Counted from the stretch's first letter, positions 52,201 to 63,392 are shown. The stretch: DNA of 64,000 nt from Gaiellasilicea sp963765705 (GCA_963765705.1 CAVXXJ010000013.1:1-64000); one strand, 5' to 3'. A program made the numbers and translations. The notes: generated from the sequence alone by a model not told the origin.

Positions 52201-55088
52201 TGGATGTACACCGAGTTGTCCGAGCCCTCGGGGACGACGAACGTCACTTCCTCGTCGGCAAGGCCGCGGTTGTCGGAGACGCCAAGGACACCCAGGCCCT
52301 CCGGCGGTGTCACCGGCACGTCGCCGAGCACCTCGGGGATGATCGCCTGGCTGCGCTGCTGCAGGTCTGGCCCGACATCGGCTGCCTGCAAGGAGGACGT
52401 CGAGGACTTCGGCTGGCGGAGCGGAGGCGGCACCTCCCCGAAGACGACGAGATCGTCGTCGACGCCCAGGTGGCTGAGGCGCACGGTCACCAGCGTGCCC
52501 GGGTCGGGGACGTCGAGCCGGAAGAAGTCGCGGTCGCGGCCGTTCGCCGTGTACCCGAGGTACAGCGTGTCCGCCTCGATCTCAGGCGTGCCTTCACATT
52601 CGACGGTGCAGCCCCAGGTCTGGAAGATCCTGGTGCTCGCGGGCACCTCGGTCTCGGCATGGACAGGCGCGGACCGGGGCCCAGCTGTGAGCTCGGCGGT
52701 CGCCTGCTCGGTCCGAAGCTCGAGCCCGGGCCTCACCTGGAAGTGCAGGATGACATCCGAGTTCAGCGGGATGTCCGTGAGTCGCCACGACAGCACGTTG
52801 CCCTTGTTCAGCGTCGGATCCGGGAGCGAGCGCTCCTCCGACGGCAGGCTGCTCGAGCCGAGGACGTAGCGTGCGCCTTCCGGGATCTGGACCGCGACCG
52901 TCGCGTTCGACCGTCCCTCGTCGCCGCTGAGCGTGAACTCGACGTAGTAGTCGTTGATGCCGCCCTCGTCCGAGAAGTCCTGGATCGGGAACCCGGGTAG
53001 CGGCAGCGACTCCCAGTCGTAGGCAGTCTCGAACAGGATCGTGCCGAGCAGGTCCTCCAGGGTGACGCCGGGCGGCAGACCGTTGCTCACGAAGTCCTTG
53101 AGCTGGATCGGCGTGTGCGTGCTGAGGCACGGGCTTTCCGTCGGGCTGCCGGGCGTGCAGTAGTACCCGATGTCCTCGACCAGGGCGCCCGGCTTGACAG
53201 CGCCGGCAGCGAGTGCCTGCGCGAGCGTGTCCGTGTCCTCGCACGTGAACGCACCCGTCGGGCAGGTGAGGATCTCATCCTTTGCCGCGGTCGAGATCGC
53301 TCCGAGCGGGATCGCTCCAAGCGGGGAGCTGGCGAGGTCGATAGCCCCGAGCGGGATGGCGCCGAGTGGCGAGCCGGCGAGCGGGATGGCGCCGAGTGGG
53401 ATCGCGCCGAGCGGGATGCCGGCGAGGTCGATCGCCCCGAGCGGGATGGCCCCGAGCGGGATCGCGCCGAGCGGCACTCCCTGAAGCCCGATGCCCATCA
53501 TCGTCTGGCCGTTGAGCGAGTCCGGATTGGTGCAGCTATAGCCGGGTTGGGCGTTGATGAACGCGCACCAGGCGGCCAGGTTCTCGGCCGTAGTCGGGTC
53601 GGCGTCGCCGTCGAGCGGGATGGCGCCGAGTGGCAGGCCGCCAAGCGCGATGGCGCCGAGCGGGATGGCGCCGAGCGGGCTCGAGGCGAGGTCGAGATCG
53701 TCGAGGGCGACCGGCGTCGGCGTCGTGACGACGGGCGTGCCCAGGACCTGGGCGAGCGTGACGCTCTGCACCGGAGTGCCGCTGAAGTTCGTGCTCGCGT
53801 TCAGCCGCGCCTGCCACGTGTCCGTGGTCGAGTTGATCGGGATCGAGGAGAGCGGGACGCCGCCGAGGCCGTTCTGAGCGAGGTTCGCCGCTGTGAAGCC
53901 GATGGCGCCGAGCGGGATCGCGCCGAGCGGGATCGCGCCGAGCGGGATCGCGCCGAGCGGGATCGCGCCGAGCGGGATCGCGCCGAGCGGCGCCGCGGGC
54001 GGTCCGCCGTCTGCTGCGCCGCGGATCGCGTCGACGGGAATGTCCTCGATCGGGGCTGATGCAGCTCCTGCCTGCGCGCTGGGGTCGCCCGTGATCGAGA
54101 TCGACCCGCCGGTGAGGTTCGCGTTGGTGACCGTGATCCCGTTGCCCGCCTGCGTCTGGTTGCCGGCGGCATCGCGCGCGATCGCGTACATCGTCGCGTC
54201 GAGGGGGATCGTGTTCGGGACCAGCGTGGAGTCGAAGACCGCCTCGTAGGGCTCGGTCGTGTCGACGCCGAGCGAGTAATCGGTTCCCTGACCGTCGCCC
54301 TCGCCGTCGAAGTACAAGAACTCGACACTGGTGACGCCGACGTTGTCGGTTGCGTCGGCGGTGGCGGTGATCGTCCCGCTGACGACGTCCCCGGGCTTCG
54401 GCGCGGTGACGGTCACCTCGGGCGGTTCGGTGTCGCCCTCGGACGAATCGGCGAGCACCAGGTCGGCCCAGTCGCTGGGATTGAAGAGGTCGGAGTTGGC
54501 GGGCGGCGCGTTGAAGAACAGGTCGGAGTTCTGCCGATACTGGAAGGTGACGCCGAGCGTCTCCCCAACCGACGTGCACATGTCGAAGCTCGAGTCCTGG
54601 CACAGATCGTGCCGCAGCTCGAACATCACGTCGCCGTCGCGCGTTCCCGCGGCATCGGTGTGGTTGGTGTCCGGGACGTGGGATGAGCCCGAGTCGTCGA
54701 CGTGGAGGTCTTCGCCAGACTCCGAGCCCATGGAGGCGCGCCAGGCGTCCTCGCCGAACTCACTCTCGCCGTTGTGGTTCTCGTCGAAGAAGATGCCGAA
54801 CGAGGGTGAGATGTCGGGTGTGGGATCCTTCACCACGACGCCGACGTAGAGGTCGCCGTCGGCGTGCAGGAATCGAACGGTTGCGGTCCCGAGCGATCCG
54901 AACGTGACGCTGTACGGCGTGGCGTCAGCCCACTCGACTGTGCCCACGACCCCGTCGATCGATGGGACGGCCGAAGCTGCGGGTACGGCAGTGAAGCTTC
55001 CCCCCTCGTGCGCCGACACCGCGCCAGGTAGGCAAAGCAGGACGACCATGCCCAGAACCGTCAACAGACGCCGCAGTGCTGTATTCAC
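49262..55088 (-). CDS. Giant secreted PLGAI-repeat protein with C25 gingipain-like domain (one-base frameshift)
   Basis: Extracellular, 1,941 aa after repair. Signal peptide 1-26; a CBM9/DOMON-like domain (about 40-215, SIDGVVGTVEWADATPY); an Ig-like domain (225-320, DNVGVTSVEFLYFDG); a repeat zone (about 367-599) with 18 exact PLGAI units; beta domains; a peptidase C25/caspase-like domain (about 1030-1370) with candidate dyad His1257 or His1260 (NAHYDHYRAL) and Cys1296 (TIGCHSGTPVSD); and C-terminal Ig-like domains (SGIASCVASGVDTSTPTLNG). GTG at 55088. One extra base in the CCCC at 49941-49944 shifts the end; removing it joins TSSLDG to RPFVANSVVTVSG. A gingipain-like role in surface protein processing is inference. 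Confidence 0.83.
53294..53990 (-). repeat. PLGAI-coding 15-bp repeats in three clusters
   Basis: Clusters at 53901-53990 (six perfect tandem units), about 53613-53680 (three) and about 53294-53486 (nine, with IDLAG, IPLAGS and IDLASS variants). Each unit is 15 bp and in frame. The spacing of one small and one aliphatic residue per five suits a pentapeptide-type beta-helix, though the sequence departs from the classic A-D/N-L-x-x rule. Confidence 0.88.
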
Positions 55089-55144
55089 AGAAACTCACTC
55101 CCCCGTTTGTGCTTCCCCTTACTTCCGCCGCGCCCAGACTAGCT

Positions 55145-55157
55145 CGGTTTTCTACAA
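55145..55157 (-). promoter_or_regulatory. TTGTAGAAAACCG motif upstream of PLGAI-repeat gene
   Basis: Minus-strand motif 56 bases before the GTG at 55088, matching 12 of 13 bases of the motif at 37697-37709 that sits 52 bases before another secreted-protein gene. The 138-base gap between this gene and the divergent cyclase gene is unusually AT-rich and should hold both promoters. Confidence 0.4.
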
Positions 55158-55226
55158 GTTTCAAGGCTCTTTTATGCCTTTCAACGGGTCCAGATCAGAA
55201 CCCATACGGAAAACTAGGATAGGAAG

Positions 55227-58200
55227 GTGTCTTCTTTTGCCCCGTACCTATCCCGGCTCGTGCTGGACTGGAGCGGGCAGGGTGGCCTTGGTGTGCGCGA
55301 GGTCGAGGGAACGCTGGTCTCCGTCGACCTCTCGGGTTTCACGGCGCTCTCCGAGCGGCTGCAGGCGAAGGGCCGGGCCGGCGCGGAAGAGCTGACGCTT
55401 GCCGTTTCCGGCGTTTTCCAGGGTCTGATCGGGATCACCGAACGCCACGACGGGGACGTGCTCAAGTTCCGGGGTGACGCTCTCCTCCTCTTCTTCGACG
55501 GGGAGGATCATGAGCGCCGAGCCTGCTACGCCGCCGCGGACATGCAGTGGCTGATCCGGACGACGGGGGAGATGATGAGCTCGGTCGGCCCGGTGACCTT
55601 GCGGATGTCGACCGGCGTCTACACCGGCATCTGTCACTTCTTCCTCGTCGAGGGCACGCACCGGGAGCTCGTGATCGCAGGCCCGGCCGCTACCGCGACG
55701 ATCGAGCTCGAGTCGGGCGCCGAAGCCGGAGAGATCCTGCTCAGCGAACGCACGGCCGCGGCGCTGCCGTCGGACTGGGTCGGCCCGTCGCGAGGAGACG
55801 GCCGGCTCCTCCTCGAGCTTCCGGAGCGCGAGGCCGCGGAACGGCCGGAGTCGCCGCCCCAGGAGCTATCGGACGAGATCGAGCTGTACGTCCCCGAGCC
55901 GCTGCGGGCTCACCTGCTGCTCGAGGCCGGCGAGGCGGAGCACCGTCAGGTCACCGCCGCCTTCCTCAAGTTCACGGGCGTCGACGAGGAGATCGCGACC
56001 AACGGCGCCGAGGCGGTCTACGGCCACCTGTCGACGCTTGCGAAGCTTCTCGGCGACGAGCTCAAGCAGCTGGGCCTGACCTGGTTCGGGTCGGACATCG
56101 ACGAGGGCGGCGGCAAGATCTACATCGTCGGCGGGGCGCCCTCGTCCACTGGCGCCGACGAGGAGCGGATGTTGCGTGCGCTCCGAACCGTCCTCGGGAC
56201 CTACGAGGGGTTGACGCTGCGCGCCGGAGTCAACCGCGGCCCGGCGTTCTGCGGGGACATCGGGACCGAGGCCTGCCGCTCCTACAACGTCATGGGCGAC
56301 ACGATCAATCTCGCGGCGCGCCTCACCTCGCGCGCCGAGCCCGGCGGCCTGCTGACCACCGCCGACGTTTTGGAACGTGCCCGGACGCGCTTCGAGACGA
56401 CCTCGCAGTCGTTCCTGCTGAAAGGAAAGGAACGCCCGATCACGGCCTACCGCGTCGGCGCCGTGCTCGGCGAGAAGGAGGAGGAGTCGCAGGCGGAGCT
56501 CCCGTTCGTCGGCCGCGAGGCCGAGCTGGCCGCGCTCGCTCTCGCCGTCAACGGCGCGCGCGTGCGCCAGCAGCAGGTCGTGGAGCTGATCGGCGAGCCT
56601 GGCATCGGCAAGTCCCGCTTGCTCGAGGAGCTGAGGAAGCAGGCGCTCGGCTTCACGCAGCTCAACGGCCGCTGCGACCAGTACTCGTCGGCGTCGGCGT
56701 ACTCGGTGTTCCGTGATCTGCTGCGGCCGCTCGTCGGCTTGACCCCGGAGATGGACGCGCGCCAGGCCGGCGCTGCCCTGATGCCCTGGATCGCCGCGGT
56801 GATGCCCGACCTGGCGCCGCTGGCGCCGCTGATCGCCGTTCCCTTCGATGCCGAGGTTCCCCCGACGCCCGAGGTCGACCAGCTCGAGCCGCAGTTCAGG
56901 CGCGACCGGCTGCACGAGTGCGTCGGGACGCTGCTCACCCGCGTCCTGCTGATGCCGACGCTCCTCGTCATCGAGGACGGGCACTGGATCGACGATGCGT
57001 CCCGCGACCTGCTTCACTCGCTGACGCGCGAGCCGGCGCCGCGGCCCTGGCTCGTGTGCGTGACGAGGCGTCCCCAGGGAAGCGACTTCGCCGACTCTGC
57101 CGTCGACGGGCACGTACAGCTCGCGCTTGGGCCCGATCGACGCACGGGCCGCACAGGCGCTCGCGCTCGCCGCGGCCGGCGAGATCGCAGTATCGGACGA
57201 GGTGCTGGCGGTTCTTGTCGACCGTGCCGGCGGGAACCCACTCTTCGTCCGAGAGCTGGTTGCCGCATCGAGGGGGGCGAGCGACGTCAGCGCACTCCCC
57301 GATTCCGTCGAGACGCTGATCCTGACGCGCATGGACACACTCGCGCCCGAGGACCGTTTCCTACTGCGGAACGCATCCGTCATCGGGGCGCGCTTCGAGC
57401 TCGAACTGCTCTCCCAGATCGTCCAGGAAGAGCTCCCCGACGCCGAGGACCTGGAGCACTGGGAGCGCCTGTCCGAGTTCGCCGCCTGGGAGGGAGCTGG
57501 TCGGCTGCGCTTCTTGCACGACCTGTTTCGCGCGGTTGCGTACGAGGGGCTCTCGTTCAGGCGCCGACGGGAGATCCACGGACGCGTCGGCGCTCTGCTC
57601 GAGGAGTTGGCCGGCGAATCGGTCGCCGATATCGCCGACCTGCTCTCGCTGCACTATCACCGCGCCGACGAGTACACGAAGGCCTGGGAGTACTCGGTGC
57701 TCGCAGGACGGCGTGCGCAGGACCGGTCGGCCAACGTCGAGGCGATCGAGCTGTACGAGCGCGCGTTGGACGTGGCCGAGGGCGCCGGCGCCGACCCCGC
57801 GGAGGTCGCCGTCATCGCCCAGGCGCTCGGCGACGTCGCCGAGCTCTCGGCCCGCTATGACGACGCGGAAGCCGCCTACAAGCGTGCGGCCGAGGCGGTC
57901 CCCGACGACGCAATCACGAATTGCCACCTTCTGCGAAAGCAGGGGATCGTGAGCGAGCGCCGGGGGCGCTACGCCGAGGCGCTCGAGCTGTACGAGAGCG
58001 CTCTCGGCGTGCTCGAGGCGGCTGAAGACGAAGTCAAGCGAGTCCGTTCGCGTGCAGATGTCGAGCTCGCGTACGCGGGCGTGAAGTACCGGCAGGGCCA
58101 CTTCGACGAGGCACGAGCGTGGGCGGAGCGCGCCGCCGCCTCCGCAGAGATCGGCACGGATCGCAACCGTCTCGCACACGCCTACTCCCTCACGCACCTC

Positions 58201-58986
58201 GTCGCCGTCTTCTCCGGCCAGCGCGCTCCGGAGCAGCGGGATGCCGCACTCGCGATCCTCGAGGAGACCGGCGACCTGGCGAGACTGCTGGGGGTTCAGA
58301 ACAACGTCGGGATCGAGGCGTACTACGACGGGCGCTGGGACGACGCCCTCGACTGGTATCGGCGGAGTGGGGAGTCGGCCGCGCGCATCGGCGATGTGGT
58401 GAGCGTCGCCCGAGCCCAGATCAACGAAGGCGAGATCCTCTCCGACCGGGGGGAGTTCGCCGAGGCCCAGGCTCTGTTCGAGCAGGCCCTACGGGTCTGG
58501 CGCGCAGCGGATTACCGTGCGGGCGTCGCCATCGCGACGGCGAACCTCGGCCGGGTGATGGCCCGGAGCGGGCAGTTCGGGGACGCCCACCGGCTGCTCG
58601 AGGACGCTCTCGTCCAGTTCGAGGAGTTGGGCGCTGAGGCATATGTCGCCGAGACGCAGTCGCGCCTCGCGGAATGCCTCGTCCTCGAGGGACATCATCG
58701 AGAGGCACTCGCGGCGCTCGAGCCACTGCGGGAGCCGGGCTCGCCTGTGCTGGCGATCGCGGAGCGTCTGACCGGCTACGCGGTGGTGCAGTCGCGGGCG
58801 GGCTTCGAGTCGGCGAAGCCGCACTTCGAGCGGTCGCTCGATGCCGCTCGAGCGGCCAACGCCGAATACGAGGTGGCGCTGACGCTGCGCGCGATCGCCG
58901 AGACGAGCGGCGCCGAGGACGGCGAGGGCAGCGAGATCCTGCGTCGACTCGGGATCGTCTCGACCCCGGCAGTGCCGCTGCCCTGA
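55227..58986 (+). CDS. Soluble-adenylyl-cyclase-like regulator: two class III cyclase domains, ATPase, TPR (one-base frameshift)
   Basis: A 1,252-aa (repaired) signalling enzyme. Cyclase 1 (about 20-190) keeps both metal aspartates (SVDLSGFTALSERL, KFRGDALLLFF). Cyclase 2 (about 235-420) lacks the first Asp (FLKFTGVDEE) but keeps RAGVNRGPAFCGDIG and YNVMGDTINLAARL. An NTPase follows with Walker A IGEPGIGKSRLLEEL (about 455) and Walker B LLVIEDGHWIDD, then about ten TPR-like helices to the end. This is the layout of mammalian soluble adenylyl cyclase and related bacterial proteins. GTG at 55227. One extra G in GGG at 57129-57131 breaks the frame; removal gives LALGPIDARAAQALA. It may supply the ligand for the cNMP-domain proteins at 37-48 kb (inference). 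Confidence 0.87.
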
Positions 58987-58993
58987 CGCGCTC

Positions 58994-61900
58994 TTACGGC
59001 TGAACGGGCGAGGCTACGGTCTGCGCCTGCCCGGGCCGGGCCTCGAGCGCGAGCGCGATCACCTCTTCTGGCGAGAGCGCCCGGCCGGCTTCCCACTCGG
59101 CAGCGAATGCCGGCTCTCCGAGCCCCGTCTGGAGCGGCGTCAGGAACTGTTCCCGGATCGCCTCCTCGGCAGGTGAGAGGGCCGCACCGGTCGTTTCGAG
59201 CATCAGCTCCGAGGCAGCGAACAGGCGCGCCGCCTCGCGCGCCCGGCCTTCGAGTCGCGTTCACGGCCGCGATCCCCTGGATGCACTCGGCGGCGACCCG
59301 CTTGTCGTTCCGGTCGCGGGCGAGCTTGAGGCCCTCGACGAGGAGCGTGTGCGCGAGGGCCGGGTCGCCGCTCGTCCGCAACTGGACGCGGCCGAGGTTC
59401 CCGACAGCGACCGAGATGCTCCACGTGTCCCGGACCTGGCGCGCGACCGCGAGCCCCTCTTCGAGCAGCGTGGTGGCCCGGTCGTCGTCGCCGCGGGTCA
59501 GCTCGGCCCGGCCGAGCCGGAGGAGCGAGTTGGCGATCAGCCGCTTGTCGCCGAGCCCGCGCCGGAGCGCCAGGCCGCTCTCGAAGAGCCGGATCGCCTC
59601 CTGGTAGTCCTCGTTCGCGGCAGCGATCTCCGCGAGCGTGCTGAGCGCGCCCGAAGCCGTGAGCTTGTCGCCCGTCTCGGTCGCCAGCTCGGTGCTCTTC
59701 TCCGCGAGCTCGGAAGCCTCGTCGTACTGTCCTGCGGACATCGCGAGCCAGGCGAGCTGCGCCAGCGTGGCCGCTTCGGCGCTGCGGTCGCCGACTTCCT
59801 GTGCGAGCTCCAGGCTGCGGTCGAACGCCTCCTTCGCGGGCATGAAGTCACCCTCGCCGAGCGCCGCGTAGCCGGCCGCGAAGTGGGCCTTCGCGAGCGT
59901 GGCGGCTGGGACTCCCTCGCTCGCGGCGAGCGCCTCGCCGAGCCAGCGGCGGCCCTCGCCCATCAGCCCGCGCGTGCTCCAGAAGCGCACGAGCGCGCCG
60001 GCGAGCTGCAGGCCGAGCTCGACCTCGCCGGACGAGATCGTCCACGACAGCGCGGCGCGGATGTTGTCGTTCTCCTCGTCGAGGCGCACGAGCCAGAGCG
60101 CCTGGTTCGCGCGGGTGAGCTCCGGCTCGGCGGCCAACACGAGCTCGAGGTAGCGCTCGGCGTGCCGCCGGCGCAGCTCCTCGAGCTCGCCCTCGGCCTC
60201 GAGACGTTCGAGCGCATACTCACGGATCGTCTCGAGCAGACCGAAGCGAGGCTCGCCGTCGGCGCCGTCCGACTGGCGGACGAGGCTCTTGTCGACGAGC
60301 GAGGCGAGACCCTCGAACACCTCCCCGAGGTTCATCTTGTTGCCGCAGACGGAGTCGGCGACCTCCAGCGAGCAACCGCCCGCGAAGACACCGAGCCTCG
60401 CCAGCAGGGCCTGCTCGGACGGCTCGAGCAGGTTGTAGCTCCAGTCGATCGCGTCGCGGAGCGTGCGCTGCCGTGTCGGCAGGTCGTGCGCGCCGCCGGT
60501 GAGGAGGTCGAGCCGCTTCTCGAGCCGCCCGAGGATCGCCTGCGGCGAGAGCAGCTTCACCCGAGCTGCCGCGAGCTCGATCGCGAGCGGAAGACCGTCG
60601 AGGCGCCGGCAGATCCCCGCCACTGCGGCCGCGTTCTCGTCCGTGAGCTCGAAGCCCGGCTTGACCGCGCGGGCGCGGTCGAGGAAGAACTCGACGGCGG
60701 GCGAGCCTGCGAGCGCGCTTCCGCCCTCACCGTCCGGCTCGGGCAGGGCGAGCGGCGGCACCGGGAACTCCCGCTCCTCGCGCAGGCGCAAAGAGGCCTG
60801 GCTCGTCACGAGCGCGGTCAGTCCGGTCGCCGCGCCGAGCAGCTCGTGGACGAGCGTCGACGCGGTCAGCACCTGCTCGAAGTTGTCGAGCACGAGCAGG
60901 CCGGGATCGTCTGCCGAGCCGTCGCGCGATCGCCTCGACGAGCGGCACGTCGGCGGTCTCCTCGACGCCGAGCACGCTCGCGATCGCCGAGCCGACGATC
61001 TCGGCGTCGCGGACCGGGCGCCAGGTCGACGAAGAACGCTCGGCCGAGCTCAGCAGCGAGCTCCGTGGCCGCAGCGAGGGCGAGCCGCGTCTTGCCCGTG
61101 CCGCCCGGGCCGGTGAGCGTTACGAGCCGGACGCCTTCCCCGCGGGCGAGGTCGACCAGTGCCTCGAGCTCCTGGTCGCGGCCGATCAGCGGGGACGGCT
61201 CCGCGGGGAAGTTGACGAAGATGGCCTGTGTGCGAGCGTGGATCGTGCTCGCCCGAGCCGCGGGCGCGACCGGCTGGCCGCCGAGGCAGGCCCGCACTGC
61301 CTCGATCACCTCCCGGCAGGAAGCCGTCCGCTCCTCCTCGTTCTTGGCAAGCGCTCGCGCGATCACGTCGTCGAGCTCCGCCGGCAGCTCGGGCCTGAGC
61401 TCGGTGGCCGACGGAGGCGGATCGAGCAGGTGCGCGTGCATGACCGCGACGTCCGTCTCGCGGTCGAAGGGCTTCTTCCCGGTCAGGCACTCGAAGAGCA
61501 GGCAGCCGAACGCGTAGACGTCGGCCTGTGGCCCGACCGGCTTGCCCTGGATCTGCTCCGGCGCCGCGTAGTCGAGCGTGCCGACGAAGAAGCCGGTCCG
61601 GGTCAGCCCTCGTTTGCGCGCCTGCTTCGCGATCCCGAAGTCGGTCAGGTAGACGCGGTGGGAAGAGGAATCGATCAGCACATTGGCGGGCTTCACGTCC
61701 CGATGGACGAGGTCGTGAGCGTGAGCCGCGTCGAGCGCCCCCGCCACCTGCTCGAGGATCGAGACCGCACGCTCGAGCTCGAGCTGCCCTGCGGCGATCA
61801 GCCCCTGGAGGTCGCCGCCGCCGACGTGCCGCATGGCGATGTAGACGACGCCGTTCTCCTCGCCGGCGTCGTAGATCGGGATGATGCTCGGGTGGTCGAG

Positions 61901-62101
61901 CGCCGCGACCATCTGCGACTCCTGGACGAAGCGCTCGCGGAAGTCGCCGTCGCCGCCGAGGTCGTTCGAGAGCGTCTTGATCGCCGCCTTGCGGCCGAGG
62001 ATCGCGTGCTCGGCTTCGTAGACGAAGCCCATCCCACCGCGGCCGAGCAGTCCGGTGATGCGGTAGCCGGCGATCTCCGAGCCGACGAGGCCTTCAGTCA
62101 T
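58994..62101 (-). CDS. Ser/Thr protein kinase fused to NB-ARC-like ATPase and TPR (three one-base frameshifts)
   Basis: A 1,034-aa (repaired) cytoplasmic regulator. The kinase domain (10-275) has GRGGMGFVYEAEH, Lys42 (AAIKTL), HRDVKPANV (Asp135), DFG (154-156) and GTLDYAAPEQ. An AAA/NB-ARC-type ATPase follows with Walker A TGPGGTGKTRLAL (331-338), LLVLDNFEQVL and GLPLAIELAAARVKLLSP, then TPR-like helical repeats to the end. Extra bases near 61016-61018, 60913-60917 and 59256-59262 split it; removing one base at each gives a continuous frame (for example DLAPVRDAEIVGSAIASVLG). The kinase-plus-ATPase-plus-TPR design resembles AfsK/AfsR-type regulation in one chain, but without a DNA-binding domain. 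FHA proteins adjacent may read its phosphorylation. Confidence 0.86.
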
Positions 62102-62174
62102 GCCGCGGTCGCCCGGGCTTTCCCATCGCCATCTCCTGTCCTATGCTAACCCGCTAGGAAAGGAGGCGACGTCG

Positions 62175-62759
62175 ATGGCGGGGTACGTCCTGGAGATCGT
62201 CGAAGGCCCGGAGGCGGGGCGGATGATTCCGCTGGCCGGTCCGGTGGAGCTCGGCCGCGACGCCGGCGCGGGCGTCGCCCTGCAGCAGGACGAGCTCCTG
62301 TCGCGGCGGCACGTGCGGATCACTCCCCAGGGCGACGGCGTCCTGATCGAGGATCTCGGCTCCCGCAACGGCACCTTCGTCGACGGCGACCAGATCCACA
62401 GCCCGGCGCACCTGGCCGTCGACGGCCAGCTGCTCGTCGGGGTCACGGTGCTCCAGCTGCGGACGGCCGAGACCGCCGCATCGGGAGCCACGGCTCTCCG
62501 GCCGATTCCCGCCGACTTCACCGTGCTGCGGCCGCTACCGGCGGTCCAGCCCGATGCGACGACGATCCGCCCTGTGGCGCCCGGGCTGGCCGTGCCCGAG
62601 ACGGAGCCCGACTATGTCGCCCCGTCGGCGCTCGGCCACGGCGCCTCGGCGCTCTTCCCGCTGCTCGACGTGCATACGAAGGGGAAGGCGAAGGGCGCGC
62701 CGATCGGCATCTTCGTGCTCGTCGCCTTCGCCGTGATCATCTACTTCGGCTTGCGTTGA
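62175..62759 (+). CDS. FHA-domain protein with C-terminal membrane anchor
   Basis: A 194-aa protein: forkhead-associated phosphothreonine-binding domain (residues about 5-95) with PVELGRDAGAGVALQQ, LLSRRHVRI and DLGSRNGTFVDG, a Pro/Thr-rich linker with possible phospho-sites (TALRPIPADFTVLRPLPA), and one terminal helix (GIFVLVAFAVIIYFGL). ATG at 62175 with AGGAGG eight bases upstream. Divergent from the kinase gene; probably recruits phosphorylated partners to the membrane. Confidence 0.88.
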   Translation: MAGYVLEIVEGPEAGRMIPLAGPVELGRDAGAGVALQQDELLSRRHVRITPQGDGVLIEDLGSRNGTFVDGDQIHSPAHLAVDGQLLVGVTVLQLRTAETAASGATALRPIPADFTVLRPLPAVQPDATTIRPVAPGLAVPETEPDYVAPSALGHGASALFPLLDVHTKGKAKGAPIGIFVLVAFAVIIYFGLR

Positions 62760-62772
62760 CGGTTTTGCGCAA

Positions 62773-62802
62773 GATCGAAATCTGCGGAAGCAGATTCCGA
62801 TC
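62773..62802. terminator. Hairpin between convergent FHA genes
   Basis: Arms 62773-62785 and 62790-62802 pair 12 of 13 bases around a GGAA tetraloop, 13 bases after the FHA gene's stop. A second hairpin, GGGCCGC-TTC-GCGGCCC at 62821-62837, may serve the opposite strand. Confidence 0.7.
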
Positions 62803-62820
62803 GCGCGAAGACCCCTAAAG

Positions 62821-62837
62821 GGGCCGCTTCGCGGCCC
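62821..62837 (-). terminator. 7-bp hairpin after the minus-strand FHA gene
   Basis: Perfect 7-bp stem with a 3-base loop, 21 bases past the minus-strand FHA stop at 62859. Short but GC-only. Confidence 0.5.
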
Positions 62838-62858
62838 AAGAGCGCTCTCAGACGAGCC

Positions 62859-63392
62859 CTAACGATCGGCGAAGTAGAGCGCCAGAGCCACGGCTGTGGC
62901 GATGATGATCGCGAACGAGACGAGCTGGGGGCCGAGCTGGCGGCTTGCGATGCCGCGGCTGCGCTTGGCCCTCGGAACCGCATACGCGCCGAACGGAGCG
63001 GCCGGGGCGGAGCGGCCGGCCGGTGCCGTGGCCGGCGCCGAGGCCCGTAGCGCGGCCGGCCCCGGGGGCGTGGGCACGACAGCGGCCGCGACTGTGGCGG
63101 CTGCCCGGACCGACTCGACCTGCAGCACGCTCCGGCCGAGCTTGACCGTGTCGCCGCCCGCGAGCCGGGTCGCGCTCTCGATCCGCACTGCGTTGACGTA
63201 CGTCCCGTTGGTCGAGCCGAGGTCCTCGATCTCGATCCCGCCGTCGGTGGGGCGGATGACCGCATGGCGGCGCGAGATCTCCTCGTCGTCGATCGTCAGG
63301 CTCGCGTCCTCGCGGCCGAGGACGAGCTCGGCGTCGACCTCGACGCGCTGGCCCGCGAGCGGCCCTTCGCTGAACACGAGCGCCGGGGTCAT
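62859..63392 (-). CDS. FHA-domain protein with C-terminal membrane anchor (second)
   Basis: A 177-aa protein with the same design as the convergent FHA gene: FHA domain (VLGREDASLTI, EISRRHAVI, DLGSTNGTYVN), an Ala/Pro-rich linker and a C-terminal helix (VSFAIIIATAVALALYF). The ATG at 63392 overlaps the upstream kinase stop (ATGA), so kinase and FHA protein are translationally coupled and probably function together. Confidence 0.87.
   Translation of the reverse strand: MTPALVFSEGPLAGQRVEVDAELVLGREDASLTIDDEEISRRHAVIRPTDGGIEIEDLGSTNGTYVNAVRIESATRLAGGDTVKLGRSVLQVESVRAAATVAAAVVPTPPGPAALRASAPATAPAGRSAPAAPFGAYAVPRAKRSRGIASRQLGPQLVSFAIIIATAVALALYFADR

Noticed and set aside
50670..53000. 776-codon open frame on the plus strand
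   Set aside because: Antisense to the PLGAI protein; no recognisable domains.
53294..53990. CRISPR-like direct repeats
   Set aside because: Units are 15 bp, in frame and without spacers; they encode the PLGAI protein repeats.
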